Of a DNA stretch of 12,792 bases, positions 6,332 through 12,739 are shown piece after piece. Under the pieces are notes generated by a model. The model was given only the letters and a program-made list of their open reading frames with translations, was not told where the DNA came from and made no database searches. The stretch is from an uncultured Clostridiaceae bacterium (GTDB lineage Bacteria; Bacillota; Clostridia; TANB77; CAG-508). A program made the position numbers and the translations under genes. The stretch is from the NCBI GenBank assembly GCA_958402495.1, contig CATXTS010000048.1, forward strand, positions 1 to 12,792. The letters are read 5' to 3'. The stretch's first letter is position 1. Every line of letters begins with the position of its first letter.

Positions 6332-6381
6332 TGTGTCCCCAATGGACATTTTTGTCCATTGGGACCAGGTACATATGGACA
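6332..6381. repeat. 50-bp hairpin repeat, copy 1 (copA leader)
   Basis: Identical to 10993-11042 at 49 of 50 positions. It forms a strong hairpin: left arm GTCCCCAATGGACA (6335-6348, one bulged C), TTTT loop, right arm TGTCCATTGGGAC (6353-6365). The tail ends in a further ATGGACA (6375-6381), which can also pair with TGTCCAT (6353-6359). It ends 5 bases before the copA ribosome-binding site GGAGGTG. There is no T-run after the stem, so it is not a plain terminator. It resembles a short REP-like element more than a CRISPR or an insertion sequence. Confidence 0.85.
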
Positions 6382-6396
6382 TTTTGGAGGTGTAAA

Positions 6397-8625
6397 GTGA
6401 AAAAGAAGTTTGAGATAACAGGAATGACTTGTTCGGCTTGTTCTAGCCGTGTACAAAAGGTGGTTAGTAAATTAGAAGGCGTCAAAACGGTGGATGTGAA
6501 TTTATTAACGAATTCTATGATGGTAGATTATGAAAAGACAGTTTCTATAGATAAAATTATTCAGACAGTGGAAAAAGCAGGCTATGGGGCTGCTGTTTAT
6601 GAACCTAAGGAAAATGTAGCTAAAGTAGAATTACAACATATGAAGATTAGGTTATGGGTTTCTATTGTTTGTTTGATTCCTTTGTTATATATTGCTATGG
6701 GGCATATGTTAGGGGCACCTTTACCTGCATTTTTTCATGAGCCTTTAATTTTTACAGGGGTACAGTTAGTTTTGACAATTCCTATTTTATGGGTAAATAG
6801 AAGTTATTTTACGCATGGTTTTCGTAATTTGTTTAAAGGGTCTCCGAATATGGATTCTTTAATTGCTATTGGTTCTTCTGCTGCCTTTTTATACGGTATA
6901 TATGCATTTATAAAGATGATAGTGGCGATTCAAGGAAATGATTATAATACAGTAGGACATTTCATGATGAATTTATATTTTGAATCTGCTGGTATGATTG
7001 TAGCTTTAATTACAGTTGGAAAGTATTTAGAAAAAAGAGCCAAAGGAAAAACTTCAGAGGCTATAGAAAAGTTAATGGATTTATCCCCTAAGATGGCTAC
7101 CGTAATAAGGGATGGAAAAGAAGTTCAGATTCCCACACAAGAAGTAAACGTGAGAGATATAGTATTAATTAAGCCCGGAGAAAGTGTTCCAGTGGATGGT
7201 AAAGTCATAGAGGGAGAAACTTATGTGGACCAATCTGCTTTAACTGGTGAAAGCATAGAAGTTAAGAAACAAATTGGTGATGAGGTTATGACGGCTAGTA
7301 TGAATTTAAATGGTGTGATTCGTATTTCTGCTCAAAAAGTGGGAGAAGATACAACTTTAGCGCAGATTATTCACTTGGTAGAGGAGGCTAGTAGTTCTAA
7401 GGCGCCGATTGGTAAATTGGCAGATAAAATTAGCGGCGTTTTTGTACCAGTTGTTATAACGATTGCGGTTTTGTCTGCACTTATATGGTTGTTAGTTGGA
7501 AAAGATACTGAGTTTGCACTATCTATTGGAATTTCTGTATTGGTAATTTCCTGTCCTTGTGCTTTAGGCCTAGCTACACCAGTATCTATTATGGTGGCTA
7601 CTGGAAAAGGTGCTCAAAAGGGAATTTTAATTAAATCAGCAGAAAGTTTAGAAAATGCACATTTGATAGATACAGTGGTTTTAGATAAGACAGGTACTAT
7701 TACAGAAGGTAAGACCAAGGTGACACAAGTTGTAACAAGTACAAAGTTAGAAAAAGAACAGTTATTGAAAATAGTAGCTAGTTTAGAGAAAAATTCAGAA
7801 CACCCAATTGCTAGAGCAATTGTGAATTATGTACAAGAAGAAAATATAATGACTTTAGAGAAAGTAAGTGATTTTAAGGTAATTAGTGGAAAGGGTATTA
7901 TAGGTAAAATAGAGCAAAAAGAGTATTTAGTAGGCAATCTAGTTTGGATGAAGGAAGAACAAAGAAAAATAACAAGTGATTTACAACAAGAAGCTGCTAA
8001 TCTTGCAAAAGAGGCTAAGACCGTTATTTTTGTGGCAGACGACAGAGAGGTGTTAGGAATTTTAGCGATTAGTGATACTATTAAAGTGGATAGCAGGCAA
8101 GCAGTAGAATTATTAAAGCAAGAGAGAATAGAGGTTATTATGCTAACTGGAGACCAGGAGGAGGTTGCTAAAGAAATTGCAAGTCAGGTTAGCATTGAAA
8201 AGGTAATTGCACAAGTACTGCCACAGGATAAAGAAAAGGTGGTAAGAAAATTACAAGAAAACGGTAACCATGTAGCTATGGTAGGAGATGGAATTAATGA
8301 TAGTCCTGCTTTAGCTAGGGCCAATGTGGGAATTGCTATTGCAGCTGGTACCGATATTGCTATGGAATCAGCCGATATAGTTTTAGTAAAAAATAGTTTA
8401 ATGGATGTAGTAACAGCAATTCGTTTAAGCAAAGCAACGATGCAAAATATTAAAATGAATTTATTTTGGGCTTTTTTCTATAACATCATAGGCATTCCAA
8501 TTGCAGCAGGTATTTTATATCCATTTTTTGAATTTACACTAAACCCTATGATTGCAGCAGCTGCTATGAGTTTAAGTTCCATATGTGTAGTAACCAATAG
8601 TTTAAGATTAAGAAAATTTGAGTAA
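6397..8625 (+). CDS. copA: Cu(I)-exporting P1B-type ATPase CopA
   Basis: Membrane ATPase that pumps Cu(I) out of the cell, 742 residues. One N-terminal heavy-metal-associated domain carries GMTCSAC (C12, C15). The A-domain has TGES (283-286). The sixth membrane helix carries CPC (386-388). The P-domain has DKTGT with phosphorylated D430 and GDGINDSP (630-637), and the N-domain has SEHP (467-470). The last helices hold NLFWAFFYN (688-696) and MSLSS (724-728); these YN and MxxSS residues with CPC define the Cu(I) P1B-1 subgroup. I chose the GTG at 6397, which follows GGAGGTG by 4 bases. An in-frame ATG at 6331 would only translate the hairpin repeat as 22 extra residues. copZ follows 30 bases downstream. 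The only HMA domain is directly N-terminal, as in small clostridial CopA proteins. Confidence 0.95.
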   Translation: MKKKFEITGMTCSACSSRVQKVVSKLEGVKTVDVNLLTNSMMVDYEKTVSIDKIIQTVEKAGYGAAVYEPKENVAKVELQHMKIRLWVSIVCLIPLLYIAMGHMLGAPLPAFFHEPLIFTGVQLVLTIPILWVNRSYFTHGFRNLFKGSPNMDSLIAIGSSAAFLYGIYAFIKMIVAIQGNDYNTVGHFMMNLYFESAGMIVALITVGKYLEKRAKGKTSEAIEKLMDLSPKMATVIRDGKEVQIPTQEVNVRDIVLIKPGESVPVDGKVIEGETYVDQSALTGESIEVKKQIGDEVMTASMNLNGVIRISAQKVGEDTTLAQIIHLVEEASSSKAPIGKLADKISGVFVPVVITIAVLSALIWLLVGKDTEFALSIGISVLVISCPCALGLATPVSIMVATGKGAQKGILIKSAESLENAHLIDTVVLDKTGTITEGKTKVTQVVTSTKLEKEQLLKIVASLEKNSEHPIARAIVNYVQEENIMTLEKVSDFKVISGKGIIGKIEQKEYLVGNLVWMKEEQRKITSDLQQEAANLAKEAKTVIFVADDREVLGILAISDTIKVDSRQAVELLKQERIEVIMLTGDQEEVAKEIASQVSIEKVIAQVLPQDKEKVVRKLQENGNHVAMVGDGINDSPALARANVGIAIAAGTDIAMESADIVLVKNSLMDVVTAIRLSKATMQNIKMNLFWAFFYNIIGIPIAAGILYPFFEFTLNPMIAAAAMSLSSICVVTNSLRLRKFE

Positions 8626-8655
8626 AATAAAAATGAGGAAAGGAAGGAAAGAAAG

Positions 8656-8868
8656 ATGAAAAAAATTATTACCATTTTAGGCATGCAATGTAATCATTGC
8701 AAAATATCTGTAGAAGAGGCTCTAAGTCAGCTAGAGGGTGTTACTAAAGTAGAGGTAGACCTAGATAAAAAAATAGCTACCATTGAAATTAATCAAGAAG
8801 TAGATAATCATAAAATTATAGAAGCGATAGAAGATATAGGATTTGAAGTAGAGAATATAGAAGAATAA
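8656..8868 (+). CDS. copZ: Copper chaperone CopZ-like HMA protein
   Basis: A 70-residue cytoplasmic protein consisting of one heavy-metal-associated domain. GMQCNHC (residues 9-15) is the metal-binding loop, and the remainder follows the beta-alpha-beta-beta-alpha-beta pattern, with ALSQLEGVTKVEVDLDKK and a C-terminal IEDIGFEVENIEE. CopZ proteins carry Cu(I) to CopA or to a repressor. GGAAAGGAAGG lies upstream of the ATG. The 30-base gap to copA and the absence of a terminator between them suggest one transcript. Confidence 0.9.
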   Translation: MKKIITILGMQCNHCKISVEEALSQLEGVTKVEVDLDKKIATIEINQEVDNHKIIEAIEDIGFEVENIEE

Positions 8869-8882
8869 AAGGAAGGAACCAT

Positions 8883-8986
8883 ATGACAAACGAAGAAAAT
8901 AGAAAAAATCATAAGCATTAGTAGATGAAAAATGCAAAGTCTTTCATAACAGTTTATAATCACGCATAGATAATATAGCTTACTAG
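8883..8986 (+). pseudogene. Possible decayed start of a csoR-type copper repressor gene
   Basis: An ATG at 8883, 14 bases after copZ and preceded by AAGGAAGG, opens a 12-codon ORF, MTNEENRKNHKH, ended by tandem TAG codons. Acidic, Lys- and His-rich starts of this kind are common in clostridial CsoR/RcnR-family repressors. In another frame from 8921 the translation runs VDEKCKVFHNSL, stop, SRIDNIAY, stop; this loosely recalls the KKVINRLSRIIGH first helix of CsoR. The rest of the family (helix 2 Cys, His-x3-Cys) is not found. The remaining stretch to the promoter at 9104 holds nothing else I can recognise and no clear terminator. The assignment leans on position and a weak resemblance; it could equally be noncoding leader or a small peptide gene. 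Confidence 0.3.
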
Positions 8987-9103
8987 GAGGTTACAAAAAA
9001 TTACAAACGCTTATCGTCTTTCAAAGAAAGTAAAGTTATAAATGAGACATAAAAAGAGAAAAGTTTCATAATCTTTGTCGATGAATAATATTTTTTAAAA
9101 ACC

Positions 9104-9132
9104 TTGTTAAAAAGAAGAAATATGTATATAAT
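9104..9132 (+). promoter_or_regulatory. Sigma-A promoter of the deacetylase-redox unit
   Basis: TTGTTA (9104-9109), 17 bases, then a perfect TATAAT (9127-9132). Transcription would start near 9139, giving a leader of about 30 bases before the ATG at 9168. No terminator is seen between here and 12662, so all five downstream genes may be served. Confidence 0.65.
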
Positions 9133-9167
9133 AATAAAAAACGAATTTAGTCAAAAAAGAGGAAAAA

Positions 9168-10082
9168 ATGTTATATGGTATAGAAGAGGAAACAATAAAC
9201 AAAAGAAAAAAACATATACGTATAGATAGAATTATAATATTGGGCATTATCGTTGCTTTTGTTGGAGTATGCATTTATATGGGAAAATATTGTGCAGAAA
9301 AAGTAATTATAGGAGAATATACTAAACAAGTCACAAGGCAAGCAGCAGCCATAGAAGAACAAGAAGCATTACAAAAACAAGCAGAGGAAGAAAGAAGAAA
9401 GAAAGGCAATCAACCACTATCTCCTGAACAAATACAAGCGGTTAATCAAATATACCATTCTGAGCAAAAGAGAGTCTTTTTAACATTTGATGATGGACCA
9501 TCACAAGCAGTAACGCCGTTTATTTTAGATTTATTAAAACAAGAAAATATCAAAGCTACCTTTTTTGTTTTAGGAGATAGAGTAGTTGCCAATCCAGAAC
9601 TAGTTAAAAGAGCTTATGAAGAAGGGCATTTTATTGCTAATCATGGAAAAACACATGTCTATAGAGAAATCTATAGTAGCCCAGAGAAAGTTTTAGAAGA
9701 ATATAACTATACCAATGAAGCTATAAGAACAGCTATAGGAAATCCAGAATATCATTCTAGAATTTTTCGTTTTCCAGGAGGTTCAAAAGGTGGCTATTAT
9801 AGCCAAATAAAAACACAAGCACGTAGTTTACTAAATCAAAATGGAATTGCATCATTAGATTGGAATTGTCTTTCTAAGGATGCAGAAGGAGCAAAGACAA
9901 AAGAACAATTAATCCAAAATGTTATAACCACTATGGGGACAAAGCAAAGCGTTGTCATTTTGATGCATGATGCTAGCAATAAAATTTTAACATATGAAGC
10001 CTTACCAGAAATCATACAATATTTAAGAGAAAATGGCTATATATTTTGTTCTCTGCAAGACATTTTAGAAATACAATCATAA
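9168..10082 (+). CDS. Membrane-anchored polysaccharide deacetylase (NodB/CE4 family)
   Basis: A 304-residue envelope enzyme with a cytoplasmic basic N-terminus, one membrane segment (about 22-40), a charged helical linker (about 50-80, Glu/Lys/Gln-rich, possible coiled coil) and an outer NodB domain (about 100-300). All five CE4 motifs are visible: TFDDGP (106-111; D108 general base, D109 metal), HGKTH (H159 and H163, metal ligands), RFPGG (201-205), LDWNCLSKDA (D231, W232) and ILMHDAS (H267). Metal-dependent deacetylation of peptidoglycan N-acetylglucosamine or a related envelope glycan is the likely activity, as in PgdA and PdaA relatives; the acceptor is unknown. GAGG precedes the ATG. It is first in a probable operon of thiol-redox genes, 44 bases before the reductase. 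Confidence 0.9.
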   Translation: MLYGIEEETINKRKKHIRIDRIIILGIIVAFVGVCIYMGKYCAEKVIIGEYTKQVTRQAAAIEEQEALQKQAEEERRKKGNQPLSPEQIQAVNQIYHSEQKRVFLTFDDGPSQAVTPFILDLLKQENIKATFFVLGDRVVANPELVKRAYEEGHFIANHGKTHVYREIYSSPEKVLEEYNYTNEAIRTAIGNPEYHSRIFRFPGGSKGGYYSQIKTQARSLLNQNGIASLDWNCLSKDAEGAKTKEQLIQNVITTMGTKQSVVILMHDASNKILTYEALPEIIQYLRENGYIFCSLQDILEIQS

Positions 10083-10126
10083 ATAAGCGCATAGAATCAA
10101 TAATAAAGAAAAAAGGAGAAATGTAC

Positions 10127-10990
10127 ATGTATGATGTAATCATAATTGGAAGCGGTCCAGCAGGGATATCTGCAAGTTTATATACTAAAAGAGCTAATTT
10201 ATCTACCTTAGTAATTGCTAAAGGAATGGGAACTTTAGATAAAGTAAAAAAAATAGAAAATTATTATGGCTTTGCAGAACCTGTAAGTGGTGAAGAAATT
10301 TTTGAAGCAGGCATCAAACAAGCTAAAAGACTAGGCGTAGAATTTGCAAAAGAGGAAATTGTTAAAATTGATTGGGATGGAAATTTTAGCATAGAAGGTG
10401 TTAACCATGCATGGCAGGCAAAAGTAGTTATATTAGCAACTGGAGCCTCAAGAAACACATCGAAGATAAAAGGTGTCAAAGAATTAGAAGGTAAAGGTGT
10501 TAGCTATTGTGCCACTTGTGATGCCTTTTTCTATAGAGGAAAAGATGTAGCAGTATTAGGTAACGGTGATTATGCACTACATGAAGCTTCTGTATTAATT
10601 CCGATAGCCAACTCTGTAACCATGTTTACGAATGGAGAAAAAATGGTAGAAAACAGAGATATAGCTATAGAGGTGGAAGAAAAGCCAATTAGAGAAGTAA
10701 GAGGCTATGAAAAAATAGAGGAAATAGCCTTTGAAGACGAAACTAAAAGAAAAATAGATGGACTATTTATAGCATTAGGGACTGCATCTAGTAGCGATTT
10801 AGCCAGAAAAATAGGAGCACAGATTAACGAAAAAAATGAAATTAAAGTAAATGAAAAAATGGAAACCACTGTACCAGGACTATTAGCATGTGGAGATTGT
10901 ACAGGCGGAATTTTACAAATATCCAAGGCGGTATATGAGGGAACCAGAGCAGGACTTACAGCTATTGATAAAATTAGAAAACAAGTATAA
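10127..10990 (+). CDS. Thioredoxin reductase-like flavoprotein, probably ferredoxin-dependent (FFTR type)
   Basis: Cytoplasmic FAD protein of 287 residues with the thioredoxin reductase fold. GSGPAG (8-13) binds FAD, CATC (C128, C131) is the redox disulfide, and ACGDCTGG (254-261) is the C-terminal FAD motif. The NADPH-binding signatures are missing: GNGDYA (145-150) replaces GGGDSA, and FTNGEK near 167 stands where HRRxxxR belongs. It is also shorter than normal TrxB (about 310). These changes are those of the clostridial ferredoxin-dependent flavin thioredoxin reductases. It would pass ferredoxin electrons to thioredoxin. Of two in-frame ATGs, 10127 is preferred: AGGAG lies 8 bases upstream, against 2 bases for 10121. 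Neighbouring ccdA, tlpA-like and trxA genes support the role. The electron donor is inferred from missing motifs, not shown. Confidence 0.85.
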   Translation: MYDVIIIGSGPAGISASLYTKRANLSTLVIAKGMGTLDKVKKIENYYGFAEPVSGEEIFEAGIKQAKRLGVEFAKEEIVKIDWDGNFSIEGVNHAWQAKVVILATGASRNTSKIKGVKELEGKGVSYCATCDAFFYRGKDVAVLGNGDYALHEASVLIPIANSVTMFTNGEKMVENRDIAIEVEEKPIREVRGYEKIEEIAFEDETKRKIDGLFIALGTASSSDLARKIGAQINEKNEIKVNEKMETTVPGLLACGDCTGGILQISKAVYEGTRAGLTAIDKIRKQV

Positions 10991-10992
10991 AG

Positions 10993-11042
10993 TGTGTCCC
11001 CGATGGACATTTTTGTCCATTGGGACCAGGTACATATGGACA
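10993..11042. repeat. 50-bp hairpin repeat, copy 2 (between reductase and ccdA)
   Basis: 49 of 50 positions match the copy at 6332-6381. The single change (A6341 to G11002) lies in the left stem and keeps pairing as G-U opposite T. The stem, TTTT loop and downstream third ATGGACA (11036-11042) are all conserved. It starts 2 bases after the reductase stop codon and ends 2 bases before the AAAGGAG site of ccdA. No promoter is seen between the two genes, so it is probably transcribed as an intercistronic hairpin. Confidence 0.85.
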
Positions 11043-11055
11043 AGAAAGGAGAATT

Positions 11056-11721
11056 ATGGAATATTTTATTACTTTTTTAGAAGGAATGATTAGTTTTATT
11101 TCACCTTGTATTTTACCTATGTTACCGATTTATATTTCTTATTTTGTAGGACAAGAAGAAAAAAGCAAAAAGAAAACGTTAGTAAATAGTGCTGGTTTTG
11201 TGGCTGGTTTTACAGTTGTTTTCGTTTTACTAGGTGTATTTGCTGGTAGCTTAGGTATGCTTTTAAGGCAATATAAAACAGTAGTGAATATTATTTTTGG
11301 TGTGATGATTATTTTGTTAGGTTTGAGTTTTATGGAAATTATTCATTTACCTCAAATACAAAGTAAAATTAAGTGGAAGGCTAAAACAGAGCATTTAAAT
11401 TTCTTTTCAGCCATGTTGCTAGGTCTGATTTTTGCAGTTAGTTGGACACCGTGTGTGGGTGCTTTTCTAGGAAGTGCTTTATTAATGGCTTCGACAGCAG
11501 GTCATGTTTTAAATGGTGTTTTGCTGTTAATTTGTTTTTCGTTAGGTCTGGGGATTCTGTTTATGGTTAGTGCATTGCTGATAGACCAATTGAAGACGAC
11601 TTTTGATTTTATTAAGAAACATTATTTAGTGGTTAATCGAGTAGCTGGTATATTTTTAATAATCATTGGTATTCTAATGATGACTGGCTATTTGGATTTA
11701 TTTTTGAGATGGTTAATTTAA
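11056..11721 (+). CDS. ccdA: CcdA-type transmembrane thiol-disulfide transporter
   Basis: A 221-residue integral membrane protein with about six membrane helices, the usual size for CcdA, the short form of the DsbD transmembrane domain. It carries reducing equivalents from cytoplasmic thioredoxin to outer thioredoxin-like proteins. The two required cysteines are present: C18 in ISPCILPMLP of helix 1 and C133 in SWTPCVGAFLG of helix 4. I chose the ATG at 11056, with AAAGGAG 4 bases upstream. The in-frame ATG at 11020 lies inside the hairpin repeat and would add 12 residues encoded by it. The next gene encodes a matching outer thioredoxin, which fits a CcdA-client pair. Confidence 0.93.
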   Translation: MEYFITFLEGMISFISPCILPMLPIYISYFVGQEEKSKKKTLVNSAGFVAGFTVVFVLLGVFAGSLGMLLRQYKTVVNIIFGVMIILLGLSFMEIIHLPQIQSKIKWKAKTEHLNFFSAMLLGLIFAVSWTPCVGAFLGSALLMASTAGHVLNGVLLLICFSLGLGILFMVSALLIDQLKTTFDFIKKHYLVVNRVAGIFLIIIGILMMTGYLDLFLRWLI

Positions 11722-11740
11722 AAAAAGGAGAATAAAATGT

Positions 11741-12331
11741 ATGGAAAAGAATAAAATAATAACAATTGTGCTTATTATTCTTTTTGTTTTAGCTTTAATA
11801 GGTGGCACCATTTGGTATCAGAATATTCGTAAAGATTATGAAAATAAAGAGGCTAAACAAAATGAACAGGTAGATTCTACAAATACTTCTGAGACCGGAA
11901 AAGTAATTAATAAAGCAAAGAATTTTAATATTGCAGATGCACAGGGAAACAAAGTGACGCTAGATTCCTTAAAGGGGAAACCAGTAATATTGAATGTTTG
12001 GACTACTTGGTGTGGGTATTGTAAGGAAGAGATGCCTTATTTCCAAGAGTTATATGAACAGTATAAAGACCAAATTCAATTCGTAATGGTCAATGTCTTG
12101 GATGGTACGTCTGAGTCTCCTAAAAATGGAACACAATTTTTAGAGAAAAATCAATATACTTTCCCTTATTATTATGATAAGAACTTTGATTTAATGTATG
12201 CCTATAATCTATCTGGTTATCCAAATACGATTTTTATAGATGAAAATAGTAATTTGATACAGACAAATTATGGTTTAATTACAAAAGAGAAACTAGTAAT
12301 ACAAATAAATAAGTTATTAGAAAAAAAGTAA
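11741..12331 (+). CDS. Membrane-anchored TlpA/ResA/StoA-like thioredoxin
   Basis: A 196-residue extracytoplasmic thiol-disulfide oxidoreductase. One N-terminal membrane segment (about 5-27) has no lipobox Cys, so it is an uncleaved anchor. A polar linker (about 30-55) precedes a TlpA-like thioredoxin domain (about 58-196) with VWTTWCGYC (C91, C94), KEEMPYFQELY after it, and the cis-Pro loop GYPNTIFID (P161). It is the probable partner of CcdA. ResA and StoA of Bacillus serve cytochrome c maturation and spore cortex formation; in a spore-forming anaerobe the StoA-like role is the more plausible, but this is inference. AAAAGGAG lies 10 bases upstream of the ATG. A second ATG four bases earlier (11737) opens only a five-codon out-of-frame ORF. 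Confidence 0.88.
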   Translation: MEKNKIITIVLIILFVLALIGGTIWYQNIRKDYENKEAKQNEQVDSTNTSETGKVINKAKNFNIADAQGNKVTLDSLKGKPVILNVWTTWCGYCKEEMPYFQELYEQYKDQIQFVMVNVLDGTSESPKNGTQFLEKNQYTFPYYYDKNFDLMYAYNLSGYPNTIFIDENSNLIQTNYGLITKEKLVIQINKLLEKK

Positions 12332-12350
12332 ATGTAAGGAGGAATGAAAA

Positions 12351-12662
12351 ATGGCAGTTTTAACTTTAACACAAGCAAATTTTGAACAGGAGGTTTTACA
12401 TGCAAAAGTACCTGTATTAGTAGATTTTTGGGCAACTTGGTGTGGACCATGTAAAATGATGGGACCTGTTGTTGAGCAGATTGAAAAGGAAATGGGAGCT
12501 ACTGTAAAAGTAGGAAAGGTAAACATAGATGAAAATGCGTCTTTAGCAACAAAGTACAATGTAATGAGTATTCCTACATTTTTAGTCTTCAAAGATGGGA
12601 AATTAGTAAATTCTTCAGTGGGAGTACAGGATAAAGAAAATATTAAAGCTATGCTAAGATAA
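12351..12662 (+). CDS. trxA: Thioredoxin
   Basis: Cytoplasmic thioredoxin of 103 residues, full family length. The active site FWATWCGPCKMM holds C31 and C34, the cis-Pro loop is SIPTF (P75), and the C-terminal KDGKLV hairpin with GVQ is typical. TAAGGAGG stands 8 bases before the ATG. Last gene of the redox cluster, 19 bases after the TlpA-like gene. It is the likely link between the flavoprotein reductase (10127-10990) and CcdA. No convincing terminator follows before the tRNA promoter. Confidence 0.95.
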   Translation: MAVLTLTQANFEQEVLHAKVPVLVDFWATWCGPCKMMGPVVEQIEKEMGATVKVGKVNIDENASLATKYNVMSIPTFLVFKDGKLVNSSVGVQDKENIKAMLR

Positions 12663-12689
12663 ATTTTTAGAAAAATTAGAAGTAAGCTA

Positions 12690-12719
12690 TTGACAAGAAA
12701 CCTATTCATATGGTAATAT
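12690..12719 (+). promoter_or_regulatory. Promoter of tRNA-Leu(UAG)
   Basis: A consensus TTGACA (12690-12695), 18 bases, then TAATAT (12714-12719), with TGG directly before it as an extended -10. The tRNA starts 20 bases after the -10. Confidence 0.65.
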
Positions 12720-12739
12720 TAACAATGTCGATAGCAGAT

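Noticed and set aside
6335..6365. Hairpin of the repeat as a transcription terminator.
   Set aside because: The T-run is in the loop; nothing T-rich follows the stem in either orientation, and copA starts directly after it.
6369..6378. TACATATGGA inside the repeat looks like a CopY box (TACAnnTGTA), with one mismatch.
   Set aside because: The same bases occur in the copy before ccdA as part of the repeat, the half-site is imperfect, and no CopY is encoded nearby.
6222..6485. Minus-strand ORFs across the copA leader.
   Set aside because: They are antisense readings of the repeat and promoter region with no ribosome-binding site or recognisable domain.
6332..11042. The two 50-bp copies as CRISPR repeats.
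   Set aside because: Only two copies 4.7 kb apart with genes between them, no spacer array and no cas genes.
12663..12680. AATTTTTAGAAAAATT after trxA as a terminator.
   Set aside because: Stem is pure A-T with a tiny loop and no T-run after it; too weak to support.
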